Below, one piece after another: positions 46,551-56,253 of a stretch of DNA of 64,000 bases. The notes beneath the pieces are model-generated. The model did not search any database. It had not been told where the DNA came from and saw only the letters and a list, made by a program, of their open reading frames with translations. The stretch's first letter is position 1, and the number at the start of each line of letters is the position of its first letter. The translations under genes and the position numbers were made by a program. The DNA is from Pullulanibacillus pueri (GTDB lineage: Bacteria; Bacillota; Bacilli; Bacillales; Sporolactobacillaceae): NCBI RefSeq assembly GCF_014639255.1, contig NZ_BMFV01000007.1, forward strand, positions 62,001-126,000, given 5' to 3'.

Positions 46551-47150
46551 TTACTTTGATTTACTCCCGAATTTGCTTTCATTTCCTTGGACAAGCCGCT
46601 GAATATTTGCACGATGTTTCCATAAGAGTAATAGAGCAATAATAGCGGATACAATGATATAGCTTGATGGATAACCACCAATAGCGAGCCCCGCTATGGG
46701 GGTCAAAATAAAAACTAATGAACCTAAAGATACGTAACGTGTCAGAGCAATTAAAAGTATGGCTATGATTGCCACAATCAAGGTCGGTAACCACATAAGC
46801 ATCAAAAAAACAGCAATAGTGGTTGCAACGCCCTTTCCACCTTTAAAACCATAATAGACGGGCCATATATGGCCTAAAATGGCACATAATCCCGATAAGG
46901 CAATCCCCCAGTCTGGAAGGTGAAAAGCCATCGAAATCAGAACAGCCACGACCCCTTTCAAAACATCCAAAATTAAAACACCGATGGCTGGACCAGTGCC
47001 AAGAACGCGAGCAGTATTAGTTGCTCCTGCATTACCACTGCCATGTTCCCTAATATCAACTTTTTTAATCCATTTTGTAAAGATGTAGCTAAAGCTAATG
47101 GCCCCTAGCAAATAACTGACAACACATGACAATACAACGAACATCACCAC
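46551..47150 (-). CDS. plsY: Acyl-phosphate:glycerol-3-phosphate acyltransferase
   Basis: About 199 residues with five membrane helices. Family motifs are HGSGNAGATNTAR, the phosphate-binding FKGGKGVAT, and a third loop GHRANI-like LWKHRANIQRL. It makes lysophosphatidic acid from acyl-phosphate. Two GTG codons precede an ATG at 47144; the start is uncertain by two residues. The order der-plsY-gpsA favours plsY; in B. subtilis plsY lies elsewhere, so this grouping differs. Confidence 0.94.
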   Translation of the reverse strand: MVMFVVLSCVVSYLLGAISFSYIFTKWIKKVDIREHGSGNAGATNTARVLGTGPAIGVLILDVLKGVVAVLISMAFHLPDWGIALSGLCAILGHIWPVYYGFKGGKGVATTIAVFLMLMWLPTLIVAIIAILLIALTRYVSLGSLVFILTPIAGLAIGGYPSSYIIVSAIIALLLLWKHRANIQRLVQGNESKFGSKSK

Positions 47151-47162
47151 TCTAATATCCCC

Positions 47163-48476
47163 CTACTCCCGCTTATTTCTCGCATTGATCTTAATCGGTG
47201 TTCCTACAAAGCCAAAGGTTTCTCTAATTTTATTTTCCAAGTATCTTTCATAACTAAAATGGAGCAGCTCGGCATCATTAACAAAAAAGACAAAATTAGG
47301 CGGCTTAACGGCCACTTGGGTGCCATAATAAATTTTTAGACGGCGCCCTTTATCAGATGGTGGTGGTGTAAGTGCAATGGCATCCATAAGGACATCATTC
47401 AACATACTTGTCTGCACCCGGAAACTATGATTTTCAGCTACTTGGTTAATCATAGGTAAGAGCTGGTGCATCTTCTGTTTTGTTTTTGCCGAGACAAAGA
47501 CAATCGGAGCATAACTGAGAAATCTAAATTGCTCTCTTATATTTCTACGAAAAGCATCCATAGTTTTCTCATCTTTTTCCACAGCATCCCACTTATTAAC
47601 GACGATCACAATCGCTCGTCCTGCTTGATGGGCATAACCTGCGATTTTTTTATCTTGTTCTATAATGCCCTCTTCACCATCAAGGACAACTAAAACGACA
47701 TCTGAACGCTCAATAGCTCTTTGTGCCCTCAGCACACTGTACTTCTCAGTCTTTTCATAGACTTTACCTCTTTTACGCATGCCTGCTGTATCAATAATGA
47801 CATAGTCTTGTCCATCTTGATGAAAAGGTGTATCGATAGCATCCCGCGTGGTACCGGGTATATTGCTCACAATCACGCGATCTTTCCCTAAAATAGCATT
47901 GGTTAAAGACGATTTCCCTACATTCGGCCGACCAATAAGGGAAAATAAAATAGTATTTTCATCATACTCTTCCTCTTCTTCGTCAGGGAAATGGCTTACA
48001 CAAGCATCCAACATATCACCGACCCCTATTCCATGGGCACCGGAAATCCCGATGGGTTCTCCAAGACCAAGAGAATAAAACTCGTAAAGATTTTGGATCC
48101 GATCTGGGTTATCGATCTTATTCACACCTAAGACGATAGGCTTTTTCGAGCGATACAGCATCTGCGCGACTTCCTCATCTGCACCCGTCAAACCTTCTCT
48201 CCCATCAACAACAAATAAGATAACATCGGCTTCAGTAATTGCTAAATGAGCTTGTTCTCTCATTTGAACAAGTAAAGGTTCATCCCCAATTTCGATTCCG
48301 CCAGTATCAATAACATGAAAGCGTCTACCTAACCATTCCCCTTCACCAAACAAGCGATCTCGAGTCACACCAGGTGTATCCTCTACAATCGCCATTCTTT
48401 CTCCAACAATTCGATTAAAAATCGTTGATTTCCCAACATTGGGTCTTCCCACAATCGCAACAACTGATTGGGCCAT
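47163..48476 (-). CDS. der: Ribosome assembly GTPase Der
   Basis: About 437 residues with two tandem GTPase domains: G1 boxes GRPNVGKST and GRPNVGKSS, with DTGG and DTAGM, NKID and NKWD, then a C-terminal KH-like domain ending [13 protein letters not shown]. It acts in 50S subunit maturation. The ATG at 48476 has AGGAAGG at 9 bases; the ATG at 48485 abuts the ribosome site. Followed by plsY at 12 bases. Confidence 0.97.
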   Translation of the reverse strand: MAQSVVAIVGRPNVGKSTIFNRIVGERMAIVEDTPGVTRDRLFGEGEWLGRRFHVIDTGGIEIGDEPLLVQMREQAHLAITEADVILFVVDGREGLTGADEEVAQMLYRSKKPIVLGVNKIDNPDRIQNLYEFYSLGLGEPIGISGAHGIGVGDMLDACVSHFPDEEEEEYDENTILFSLIGRPNVGKSSLTNAILGKDRVIVSNIPGTTRDAIDTPFHQDGQDYVIIDTAGMRKRGKVYEKTEKYSVLRAQRAIERSDVVLVVLDGEEGIIEQDKKIAGYAHQAGRAIVIVVNKWDAVEKDEKTMDAFRRNIREQFRFLSYAPIVFVSAKTKQKMHQLLPMINQVAENHSFRVQTSMLNDVLMDAIALTPPPSDKGRRLKIYYGTQVAVKPPNFVFFVNDAELLHFSYERYLENKIRETFGFVGTPIKINARNKRE

Positions 48477-48796
48477 AAAGCACATCCTTCCTGTAACAGT
48501 ACATCAGTATGCTCGGCCACTCTACTGACCTTATTAATATTCATGCAACATGATTTACTATCCATTTATATTATAAAAATTCCCTAGAGAGGCTTCAAAA
48601 AGCCATAGGTTGACATCCCTACCTGAGATTTATTCTTAAACTTTCATTAAAAGGGTGTATGTTGAAGTCTTTTGTGAGCGCCAAAAGACCTCATTGCTTT
48701 CAACAGCTCATTTCTCTTCTGACTCTTTTACCCCTTCTACTCAGGCGTTATAATCTTATCAAAAATTAGCCATAGAAACAATTTCATTTTTCATGA

Positions 48797-49393
48797 TTAT
48801 TTAGAGAGTCGTTTTGGAAACTGTCTTTCATATAAGACTCTCATTTTGTTGACAAGTCTTCCAATCAGACCAAAAAGAATCGTCAGACCCGTAGCAAGAG
48901 CAATCGCATCCAGACTGGATGTATCGCCAAAAGTCTGATCAAATGACTGGAAAACCAATGTTTGTAAACATTCTCCGACACCCATACCTAGAATAGTTGT
49001 ATACAGTCGCATGGGTAAAGAACGCACCAAAAAATGGGTGATAAAAAGCAACGGAAAAACGACCATCCAAGGATGAATAATAAGTAATATAGCTGGATCA
49101 AACAAGAGATAGATATGCAGCAATACATAAGACATCCCAATAATCATTACGGAAAAAATATGATAAATCAGTGAGGAAACAGACAACTCTTTCAATGGAA
49201 AAGCACAGCAAAAAATAAGCATCAAAAAGCCCCAATTTATTGTATAGCCATCGAATTGAAAGGAATTAGATGACACACAAATAAGGAGTAAAATACCGAA
49301 GTTCAGGAAAGTTCGCTCCTTGCCTTTTCTCATTAAAAACGACACAAATATCCAACTCATCCAAGCCAACCAATAAAATAGGATTCCCTCCAA
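48797..49393 (-). CDS. YphA-family membrane protein
   Basis: 198 residues with about six predicted membrane helices and a basic tail (RVLYERQFPKRLSK). It matches the YphA-type protein upstream of der in Bacillus; function unknown. The start is TTG at 49393 with AGGTG about 8 bases before it. A 320-base gap to der contains no gene, only a short GTCTTTT/AAAAGAC hairpin at 48667-48689. Confidence 0.72.
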   Translation of the reverse strand: MEGILFYWLAWMSWIFVSFLMRKGKERTFLNFGILLLICVSSNSFQFDGYTINWGFLMLIFCCAFPLKELSVSSLIYHIFSVMIIGMSYVLLHIYLLFDPAILLIIHPWMVVFPLLFITHFLVRSLPMRLYTTILGMGVGECLQTLVFQSFDQTFGDTSSLDAIALATGLTILFGLIGRLVNKMRVLYERQFPKRLSK

Positions 49394-49493
49394 GTGATTT
49401 CACCTCAATCACAGTATGGAAGAGAAAAAGAGAAAATAAACCTCACCGAAAAAGAATTGCACATTTTCTGAAATTACCAGAATGCATAAAAGT

Positions 49494-49548
49494 TTCCTTA
49501 GTCCTGTAAGCATGAGGTAAACGAGCGTTCTGAAGCGGAAATCCACAC
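49494..49548 (+). repeat. Decayed fragment of the dispersed intergenic repeat, right-end motif
   Basis: CGAGCGTTCTGAAGCGGAAA (49522-49541) matches the end motif on the minus strand of the copy at 19653 (GCGAGCGACCTGGAGCGGAG). Confidence 0.5.
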
Positions 49549-49585
49549 ATCCTGTTGCCAGAATGTTAGACATCCTTATATTCAA

Positions 49586-49613
49586 AAAGACGATCCAGAT
49601 TGGATCGTCTTTG
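49586..49613 (-). terminator. Terminator of ypfD
   Basis: A perfect stem AAAGACGATCC / GGATCGTCTTT with a 5-base loop and TTTTTG on the minus strand. Confidence 0.88.
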
Positions 49614-49624
49614 TTCTATCATGC

Positions 49625-50767
49625 TTATTTATAATTTTTAAGTTGATCACCAATGACATCCCCAAAAGAGAATCCCGTTGATTCTTCTTGCTCAGTGGTT
49701 ATTGTTTCAGAGAGTTCTTCTTCTGGTTCTTCCAATTCTCTTATACTGAGTGAAACTCTTTTTTGTGCCAGACTCATATCAAGTATTTTAACCTTTACTT
49801 TATCGCCCTCTGAGAGCACTTCTCCAGGAGTTCCAATGTGCTTATGAGAAATTTCTGAGATATGAACCAGCCCTTCAACCCCTGGCAATAACTCGATGAA
49901 AGCACCAAATGGGACAAGGCGTTTAACCGTTCCTTCTACAACATCTCCGGCGTGAAGCTCTTCTGCGGCCTTTTCCCATGGACCGGGTTGAGTATCTTTA
50001 ATAGATAAAGAAATTCTTTCGTTATCACGATCAACAGAAAGGATCTTTACCTTAACTTTGTCCCCTTCATTCACTATTTCAGAAGGTGTTTCCACTCTGT
50101 AATGGGCTAACTGCGAAATGTGAACAAGTCCATCTACACCGCCAATGTCTACAAAAGCACCAAAATCGGTTAACCGTTGAACTGTTCCTTCTACGACATC
50201 GCCCTCTTTTAAGCTTGTTAAGGTATTTTGTTTGGCCTCATTAGCTTTTTCTTCAAGAACAGCGCGATGAGAAAGAATTAATTTTCCTTTCTCCTTATCA
50301 AATTCTACAATTTTGACCTCAAGCTCTTTGCCCTTATAATCTTCAAAACTCTCGACAAAATGACGTTCAACCAAGGAGGCTGGCATAAAACCTCTCACAC
50401 CTAGATCAGCGACTAAACCACCTTTAACAACATCTGCAATGGTAACTGTAAAAGTTTCCTTTGATTGAAATTTTTGTTCAAGGTCATCCCATGCCTTATC
50501 AGCTTCAACCGCCTTTTTAGATAAGACAAGCTCTTCCTCTGAAAGTTTAGTGACCTTTAGCGTGACTTCTTCTCCAACAGTCAATAGATCACTCACTTTA
50601 TCAATATGTAAACTCGAAATTTCACTAATTGGTAGTATCCCATCGAACTTGTAGTTTACATCAACAAGCGCATGTTTTTCTTCAACCTTTGTTACTTGTC
50701 CAGTAACAACATCTCCGACTTGTAATGCATCAAAAGTTGTCATTTCATTATTCATTTCATCAACCAT
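49625..50767 (-). CDS. ypfD: S1-domain RNA-binding protein (ribosomal protein S1 homologue YpfD)
   Basis: A 380-residue protein with four S1 OB-fold repeats (about 15-85, 100-170, 185-260, 270-345; for example GDVVEGTVQRLTDFGAFVDI) and an acidic C-terminal tail. Firmicute versions have four repeats instead of the six of E. coli S1 and are not essential ribosomal proteins. AAGGAGGT precedes the ATG. Order cmk-plsC-ypfD is as in B. subtilis. Confidence 0.94.
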   Translation of the reverse strand: MVDEMNNEMTTFDALQVGDVVTGQVTKVEEKHALVDVNYKFDGILPISEISSLHIDKVSDLLTVGEEVTLKVTKLSEEELVLSKKAVEADKAWDDLEQKFQSKETFTVTIADVVKGGLVADLGVRGFMPASLVERHFVESFEDYKGKELEVKIVEFDKEKGKLILSHRAVLEEKANEAKQNTLTSLKEGDVVEGTVQRLTDFGAFVDIGGVDGLVHISQLAHYRVETPSEIVNEGDKVKVKILSVDRDNERISLSIKDTQPGPWEKAAEELHAGDVVEGTVKRLVPFGAFIELLPGVEGLVHISEISHKHIGTPGEVLSEGDKVKVKILDMSLAQKRVSLSIRELEEPEEELSETITTEQEESTGFSFGDVIGDQLKNYK

Positions 50768-50995
50768 TGACAGTGACCTCCTTAAAAATTGAACACGATT
50801 AGAAAAGCCTTAACGCTTAGCTAATACTTTTACCTATGAAGGATTAGAAATAAGCGATAGAGTCAAGACCCTACTTTCATGCAAAAATAATAGACTCATG
50901 ATGAGAGAAAAATAATATCCAAAATAATATCCTTATTTTAAGTTCTTATAAACGAAAGCGTTTGTCAAGTAGAATGACCTTTAAAATAGCCAAAG

Positions 50996-51586
50996 TTATG
51001 AATGCTGATCAATCAAAGCTTGGATATGGTTCATGATTTCAAGTGTAACTTCTGCTGCTTTTTGCTTCTCAGCCCTTGCAATACTCACATCGATAGGCTG
51101 TCCATAAACAATTTTTGTTTTTTGAAAGAGTTTAAAACGTCCGATAATTGCAACAGGGACAACGACAGCATTTGATTTTAGTGTAATAAACCCTACGCCA
51201 GGTTGACCTTTTCCTAATTTCCCCTCTTTCATCCGATGGCCTTCAGGGAACATGATCAGTGTTCCCCCTTCATTGACAATCTTTATAGCCATTTTTAAAG
51301 CTTGACGATCGCCCGCACCTCTTTTGATAGGAAAGGCATGTAACTTAGTAATCAATTGTTTCAATAAGGGCACTTTAAATAACTCTTCTTTTGCCATAAA
51401 GCTTAATCGCCGTGGACAACCCGCCCCAACAGCTGGAGGATCAAAGTTACTCACATGATTACTACATATTAATATGCCATCCTTTGGATCAATGGCATCA
51501 AAATGCTCAATTCCAATATATTCAATGCGATGAAATAGCTTAAAAAAAAGCTTGACCGGCCCTCTCCCTAGATCATAAAGACTCAC
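50996..51586 (-). CDS. plsC: 1-acyl-sn-glycerol-3-phosphate acyltransferase
   Basis: 196 residues of the LPLAT family that makes phosphatidic acid. The active-site motif appears as [11 protein letters not shown] (HxxxxD type), followed by [18 protein letters not shown]. The GTG start at 51586 overlaps cmk by 14 bases. The cmk-plsC pairing is common in Firmicutes. With gpsA and plsY nearby it completes the phosphatidate route. Confidence 0.93.
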   Translation of the reverse strand: MSLYDLGRGPVKLFFKLFHRIEYIGIEHFDAIDPKDGILICSNHVSNFDPPAVGAGCPRRLSFMAKEELFKVPLLKQLITKLHAFPIKRGAGDRQALKMAIKIVNEGGTLIMFPEGHRMKEGKLGKGQPGVGFITLKSNAVVVPVAIIGRFKLFQKTKIVYGQPIDVSIARAEKQKAAEVTLEIMNHIQALIDQHS

Positions 51587-52244
51587 TTTGGTAAGTTCTC
51601 TCCTTTATGATTGCTAGAATGCGATCGACAACGTCAGCAATACTTAATTTTGTGGTATCAATTTCGACAGCATCGTGAGCTTTGACTAACTGAATACTAT
51701 CGCGAGTATCACGTAATGCGATTTCTTTTTTCAATTCTTCAAGAGGTGTTTCAATTCCCTTATTGATCTGCTCTTTATAACGCCGTGTCGCTCGTTCCTC
51801 CACAGAAGCTTTTAAAAACACTTTTACTTCAGCATTCGGTAGAACTTTAGTCCCGATATCCCGACCATCCATAACAACCCCTTGCTTTGCAGCAAGTTCT
51901 TGCTGGCGCTTGACCATTTCTTCACGTAGTTTTGGATGTTTAGAAACAAACGAAACATTGTTCGTAACTTCTGGCAGGCGAATACTTTCTGTGACATCTT
52001 TTTGATCAAGGATAACAGCTTGGCCCTTTTCTTTTGCCACCAATTCAATCACTGTCTTTTTCAAAAGCTGATATAGCGCTTCGCTATCCTCAACATCCAC
52101 CTTGTTTTCCAAGGCTTTAAGTGTAATCGCTCTATACATTGCCCCTGTATCTATATATATATAGTTCATTTTGTCAGCGATCATTTTAGCGACTGTACTT
52201 TTCCCAGCCGCCGCTGGCCCATCAATAGCAATCTGCAAATCCAT
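51573..52244 (-). CDS. cmk: Cytidylate kinase
   Basis: About 223 residues. It phosphorylates CMP and dCMP. The P-loop is [11 protein letters not shown], with [21 protein letters not shown] and the lid LRDTRDS. GGGAGG supports ATG 52244; an ATG at 52256 adds four residues and overlaps that site. It follows ypfB by 14 bases. Confidence 0.96.
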   Translation of the reverse strand: MDLQIAIDGPAAAGKSTVAKMIADKMNYIYIDTGAMYRAITLKALENKVDVEDSEALYQLLKKTVIELVAKEKGQAVILDQKDVTESIRLPEVTNNVSFVSKHPKLREEMVKRQQELAAKQGVVMDGRDIGTKVLPNAEVKVFLKASVEERATRRYKEQINKGIETPLEELKKEIALRDTRDSIQLVKAHDAVEIDTTKLSIADVVDRILAIIKERTYQSESL

Positions 52245-52258
52245 AGTGCCTCCCATAA

Positions 52259-52492
52259 CTATTCCTTAAATTTTTTATTTTCATCATACCACATATAGGG
52301 AGATTGTTGAATGGTATCAAGAGTCTTACTCTCTTTCGGCTCAAAAACGCCCTCATATCTCACTGCCTTATTTAAATAGGGAGAAAGAGTATGGTGTTTC
52401 ATCATAAACTGGGCCATGATAAGCGCAATGAATTGAATAATCACAAGTCTTACTAACCACTTTTCAACGGTTTTTGGTAAATCACTCCGCAT
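52259..52492 (-). CDS. ypfB: YpfB-like small protein (DUF5359)
   Basis: 77 residues with one N-terminal membrane helix (about 11-29) and a short extracytoplasmic tail ending [14 protein letters not shown]. Position between ypfA and cmk matches B. subtilis ypfB; function unknown. AAAGGAGG precedes the ATG. Confidence 0.8.
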   Translation of the reverse strand: MRSDLPKTVEKWLVRLVIIQFIALIMAQFMMKHHTLSPYLNKAVRYEGVFEPKESKTLDTIQQSPYMWYDENKKFKE

Positions 52493-52504
52493 GATTAACC
52501 TCCT

Positions 52505-53158
52505 TTATGACTTCGCTAACCGTTTGGAATAAAGGTCTTTCTCAAGTGTATAGCGTATAAGTTTCTGATGCTCCTGCTTACTAATATTCTTGAATTCAAA
52601 AGAAGCTCGTAAAAACTTACCTGATATAAATTGACGGATGAAAAGACCTCTTATTTTGCAATAATTATATTCCCCCGTTACCATCGGTAAAACAAGCCAA
52701 AGATCAACTTCCTGATCAGGTTGCCATCCATAGTCTTTAGGTAAATGGACGGATAAGCCGCCCCCACTCACATCCAAGGTGACGGTTGTAAAAGGAGAAA
52801 ATTGATGAGGAACAACAGGGTGAATGGCCACATCAAGAGACGTTTCTACACGGACATATTGCCGTCGCTGAATGGTCTTTATATTTTCTTCTCCTGGAAA
52901 AGATAAAACTAACAGCGGGACATTTTCTTTTATTCTACGCAATAGCACGGTAGTAAACTGAAATACTTTACCTGAATCATAATAAACCGCTTTAAAACTT
53001 GTGTTTAAAATAAAAAAAGCAAATTTTTTTGTTTTATCATGAATAGGCAGTTCAACAAATATCTCATCGTCTGTCATTTCCGCTATTTTGGTTTTATATT
53101 TTTCCTTTTTCCCCTCATTTACAAGCTCTAAATACAAGTTTATCCCTTTTTTTAACAC
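52505..53158 (-). CDS. ypfA: PilZ-domain c-di-GMP receptor YpfA (MotI/DgrA type)
   Basis: About 217 residues: an N-terminal YcgR-type domain and a C-terminal PilZ domain. The c-di-GMP contacts are RRQYVR and the DVSGGGLSVHLP motif. In B. subtilis this protein binds c-di-GMP and slows the flagellar motor through MotA, which fits the cheR gene in the window. I favour GTG 53158 (GGGAG 9 bases before it, and VLKKG aligns with the family start); an ATG at 53167 abuts the ribosome site. Confidence 0.9.
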   Translation of the reverse strand: MLKKGINLYLELVNEGKKEKYKTKIAEMTDDEIFVELPIHDKTKKFAFFILNTSFKAVYYDSGKVFQFTTVLLRRIKENVPLLVLSFPGEENIKTIQRRQYVRVETSLDVAIHPVVPHQFSPFTTVTLDVSGGGLSVHLPKDYGWQPDQEVDLWLVLPMVTGEYNYCKIRGLFIRQFISGKFLRASFEFKNISKQEHQKLIRYTLEKDLYSKRLAKS

Positions 53159-53286
53159 TTCATCCATCTCCCATGAATATATAGTTCTATTATCACACTA
53201 TTCTCCTAAAAAATGCAATTAACTATAATAAGAAAATATCAGTATCAAATGGTAAGCGGCTTTTAGAAAGTCTCTAGCAGCAATAG

Positions 53287-53322
53287 AAAAATCCGAACAT
53301 TCTATGAATGACCGGATTTTTC
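53287..53322 (-). terminator. Terminator downstream of ypeB
   Basis: AAAAATCCG..CATTC and GAATG..CGGATTTTT form a long stem with runs on both sides. It lies 218 bases beyond ypeB, in the gap before ypfA. Confidence 0.78.
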
Positions 53323-53354
53323 TATATTCTTATAACGAGGCGCATCGCTCCGTC

Positions 53355-53395
53355 AAAACACTTCGCTTTCCACGGATACGGGCCGCATCTCGCGG
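53355..53395 (-). repeat. Fragment of the dispersed intergenic repeat, reverse orientation
   Basis: The minus strand CCGTGGAAAGCGAAGTG matches CCGCGGAAAGCGGAGTG at the end of the 20128 copy (15 of 17). It lies in the 380-base gap between ypeB and ypfA, which otherwise holds only the terminator. Confidence 0.5.
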
Positions 53396-53539
53396 AAAAA
53401 TCGTGGTTTCAAGGTTTTCTAACTCTCCGCATTTTGATTACACGCTCCATTTGTGAACTGACATTGTTCGGTATTGTATTCAATTTGTTTTGCCCCAGCC
53501 TTAATGATAGCAACACTCTTTCTGACATCACTTTCTCTA

Positions 53540-54853
53540 TTATGCAGTCAAAAGTTCAACTTTCTCTTGTTGTCCTGTATTTGCGTTGACAAAAACTCTA
53601 TAGGTATCTTTGTCTCGAGTCCCTAAAAAGGAATAACATAACACTTCTTCACCTAACTCATTTTCATAGACGGCTAAATCCGTTGTCTTTATGTCAAGAT
53701 TTTGGCTTAGACCTTTTTCGGCTTCAGCTGCTTTTATTTTCGGTTTATAACTCTTTAATCTATTGTCTTTATGCACCAAATACTCTTTATCATCAAAGCC
53801 TAAAACTTCACCATTATCAAGCGCCACTTTGATTCGAATAGACGATGGATAAAGAAACACATCACCTTTTGATAACACATAAGTTAATACCCCAACATTG
53901 TTATACTGATCTGTTTTGGTCACCTTCATGTTATTAAAACCATGGCTTTTCAAAAATTTATTTGCTTTATCAACCGCATCGTTCAAACTTAATTTATTGC
54001 TTCCAACATCACGATGTTTGATGAACGAGACAACGTCTCCGCCCTTCTGAGTAACTGAAGCAACAATAGGACTTGCCTTTTGATTAATCGTCACATTATA
54101 AGCCTTATAGCCTGACCCCTTCCCAAGCTGACGGACTTGCACTTGTGCCTTTTTTATATTTAGGAAGTTCTTGACCGCTTCGCCTGCTTGCTCTTTAGAA
54201 ATCGTCGGGCCGTCAAGTTTATTCAGTTCACTCAATTCATCCAGATTTGACCGAGCAATTGCTGGTCCCCATTCATTTTGAAAGCCTTCAACTTTTTGAT
54301 TTACTGCCTTCAGTCCATCAATCACTTGATTATCATTAGGCTGTTTCTGGGAGGCTAGCGCAACCTCGACGTCCATCCATTTGAGATGATTATCAACAAT
54401 TGTTTTTTGCACTTGCCTTAGATCAGTTTCTATTTCTTCTGATTGGTTATATAAATTCTGTAGCTGTTTGTATTCGTCATCAGATAGTTTCCCATTATTT
54501 GATTTTATCGCTGTTTGAAAACTGAATTTACCTAAATTAGACAAAAACTCTTGGGTTTTATTAAAAGGTAATAGAGTCACCGGAAGCTGTCCAATTTCAC
54601 CGCGTGCGAGTGAAGCCATCCGCCATACCTCAGTTAATTCCGGAGCAGCGAGGTCTTTTGAACTTGTCCCTAAAGTTGTCCCTAAGTGATCGTGGATATT
54701 ATCCACGTAATACGTCAAATTATGATAGGCTTGTTGATAATTATTTTCAGCATTCGTCGAAATAACATTTTTATCTTTATGCTCCAAATAACCCCAATAC
54801 CCAGTACTGATTAATGCTACAACTAAAACGGCGATCACTATATTACGTCCCAT
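53540..54853 (-). CDS. ypeB: Germination protein YpeB
   Basis: A 437-residue protein with an N-terminal anchor helix (about 3-22), a helical N-domain and C-terminal PepSY-type domains (about 210-430). It is needed to place and stabilise SleB in the dormant spore. GGAGGTG precedes the ATG. It lies 15 bases downstream of sleB, the standard two-gene operon expressed in the forespore. Confidence 0.96.
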   Translation of the reverse strand: MGRNIVIAVLVVALISTGYWGYLEHKDKNVISTNAENNYQQAYHNLTYYVDNIHDHLGTTLGTSSKDLAAPELTEVWRMASLARGEIGQLPVTLLPFNKTQEFLSNLGKFSFQTAIKSNNGKLSDDEYKQLQNLYNQSEEIETDLRQVQKTIVDNHLKWMDVEVALASQKQPNDNQVIDGLKAVNQKVEGFQNEWGPAIARSNLDELSELNKLDGPTISKEQAGEAVKNFLNIKKAQVQVRQLGKGSGYKAYNVTINQKASPIVASVTQKGGDVVSFIKHRDVGSNKLSLNDAVDKANKFLKSHGFNNMKVTKTDQYNNVGVLTYVLSKGDVFLYPSSIRIKVALDNGEVLGFDDKEYLVHKDNRLKSYKPKIKAAEAEKGLSQNLDIKTTDLAVYENELGEEVLCYSFLGTRDKDTYRVFVNANTGQQEKVELLTA

Positions 54854-54868
54854 TTTTTCACCTCCACG

Positions 54869-55774
54869 CTATTTACAGAAAATATGCTTTCCAATTTTAT
54901 CGATTTGGGGTCTTCCCCAGATCCAACTTGATGTCGCTGTATCCGGATTAAAATAGTAAAGGGCACCATGAGAGGGATCCCAGCCATTGATTGCATCCAT
55001 AACGGCTTGTTCAGCTGTTTTATTGGGCGTTAACCATATTTGGCCATCAGAAACAGCGGTAAAGGCCCCTGGTTGAAAAATAACCCCTGAAACAGTATCC
55101 GGGAATAAGGAACTATCCACACGATTAAGAATAACCGCCGCCACTGCAACCTGTCCTTCATAAGGTTCACCGCGCGATTCTCCATATACTGCATTCGAAA
55201 GTAGTTTAATGTCATTAGCGCTGTATCCTTCAGGAAGGTTATTCACTGTATATTTGACTGTGTTCGTTGACCCTGACGAAGTTCCAGAAGATTGATTTCC
55301 CCCGGTATTGTTCGTCGTCTTCCCTGCATTATTCGTTGTATTCCCGGCATTAGAAGTACCTGAATTCTTACTAGGTGATGATTGTTTATCTAACGAAACA
55401 CCCCCATAGTATGTAAAATTATTACCTTGTTGAATATTTTTCTTTACGTAAGACTCATCATATTTTGAAGCAGCGACGAGCTTATTCTTGGTTGTAGCCC
55501 CTGCTAAACCATCAATTTTAAGACCATAGGCTTCTTGAAAATTTCTTAAAGCCCAATACGTTCCCCAACCAAATATGCCATCAATTTTACCTTTGTAATA
55601 ACCGATATATTGAAGTCTAGCTTGTAGTTCAATGACATCATCCCCCGTAGCCCCTTGTTGAATCACCTGTGGTGAGAAAGCTTTGGTTTCATGGGTGGGG
55701 ATAGTCACCATTGCAAATGAAAGCACGAGGCAAAGAATCATGATCCTAAAAGGTTGACATTCCCTCTTCATCAT
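54869..55774 (-). CDS. sleB: Spore cortex-lytic enzyme SleB
   Basis: A 301-residue lytic transglycosylase that degrades cortex during germination. It has a signal peptide (about 1-32), a peptidoglycan-binding domain (about 37-97, IELQARLQYIGYYKGKIDGIFG), an Asn/Thr/Ser/Gly-rich linker (about 122-175) and the SleB/CwlJ hydrolase domain with GESRGEPYEGQVAVAAVILNR. The linker is repetitive (AGNTTNNAGKTTNNTGG). AAGGAGG precedes the start; the Met at residue 2 is equally possible. Confidence 0.96.
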   Translation of the reverse strand: MMKRECQPFRIMILCLVLSFAMVTIPTHETKAFSPQVIQQGATGDDVIELQARLQYIGYYKGKIDGIFGWGTYWALRNFQEAYGLKIDGLAGATTKNKLVAASKYDESYVKKNIQQGNNFTYYGGVSLDKQSSPSKNSGTSNAGNTTNNAGKTTNNTGGNQSSGTSSGSTNTVKYTVNNLPEGYSANDIKLLSNAVYGESRGEPYEGQVAVAAVILNRVDSSLFPDTVSGVIFQPGAFTAVSDGQIWLTPNKTAEQAVMDAINGWDPSHGALYYFNPDTATSSWIWGRPQIDKIGKHIFCK

Positions 55775-55850
55775 CCATCCTCCTTGAAAAATCCTTTTTC
55801 ATAAGGCTATTTTCCGTAAAACTTTTATTTTTATACTCAATAAAAAGAAA

Positions 55851-55892
55851 TGACCTTTTGAAACTTCCCTATAGACAAGTTTCAAAAGGTCA
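55851..55892. other. Perfect 16-bp inverted repeat upstream of sleB
   Basis: The 16 bases at 55851-55866 are exactly complementary to 55877-55892 around a 10-base loop. On the minus strand it is followed by TTTCTTTTTATT, so it may be a terminator shielding sleB from upstream transcription, or an operator. Confidence 0.6.
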
Positions 55893-56006
55893 AAGCCATT
55901 TATCATTGAGCTTAAACATAAAGGATCCTAGTAAGAAAAACGAGCATGCCCGGTCCTCGTGTTGACATTGAAAAGTCTTTCACCAATAGACAACATCAGC
56001 AACTCA

Positions 56007-56078
56007 GTTGATTGGAACGGAAGGCGCGAGCTTCGGAACATTTATGGAGAGCAACCAGCCAGAAATGGCGATCAACAC
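56007..56078 (+). repeat. Short copy of the dispersed intergenic repeat with GTTGAT...ATCAAC ends
   Basis: It begins GTTGATTGGAACGGAAGGCG and ends with GATCAAC, giving short inverted ends GTTGAT/ATCAAC. The beginning matches the copy at 19653 and the fragment at 41882. The 479-base gap 55775-56253 also holds the 16-bp palindrome and the prsW terminator but no gene. Confidence 0.55.
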
Positions 56079-56181
56079 CTATTTTCAAGACCAAAAATTA
56101 TACACTTTAAAAAATTCAGCTTTTCGCCAAGTCAAATTGCACCTCTAAGTTCTTCACTAAGTATACATTTTGACATTATAA

Positions 56182-56220
56182 AAAAAGGCGAACCTTCTTG
56201 TTAGAAAGTCGCCTAAAAAA
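56182..56220 (-). terminator. Terminator of prsW
   Basis: AGGCGA and TCGCCT close a stem extended by partial inner pairing (CTTTC/CCTTC region), with A- and T-runs on the two sides, 34 bases past the stop. Confidence 0.78.
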
Positions 56221-56253
56221 AATATTATTTTAACAAATATAAAATCTATCTTA

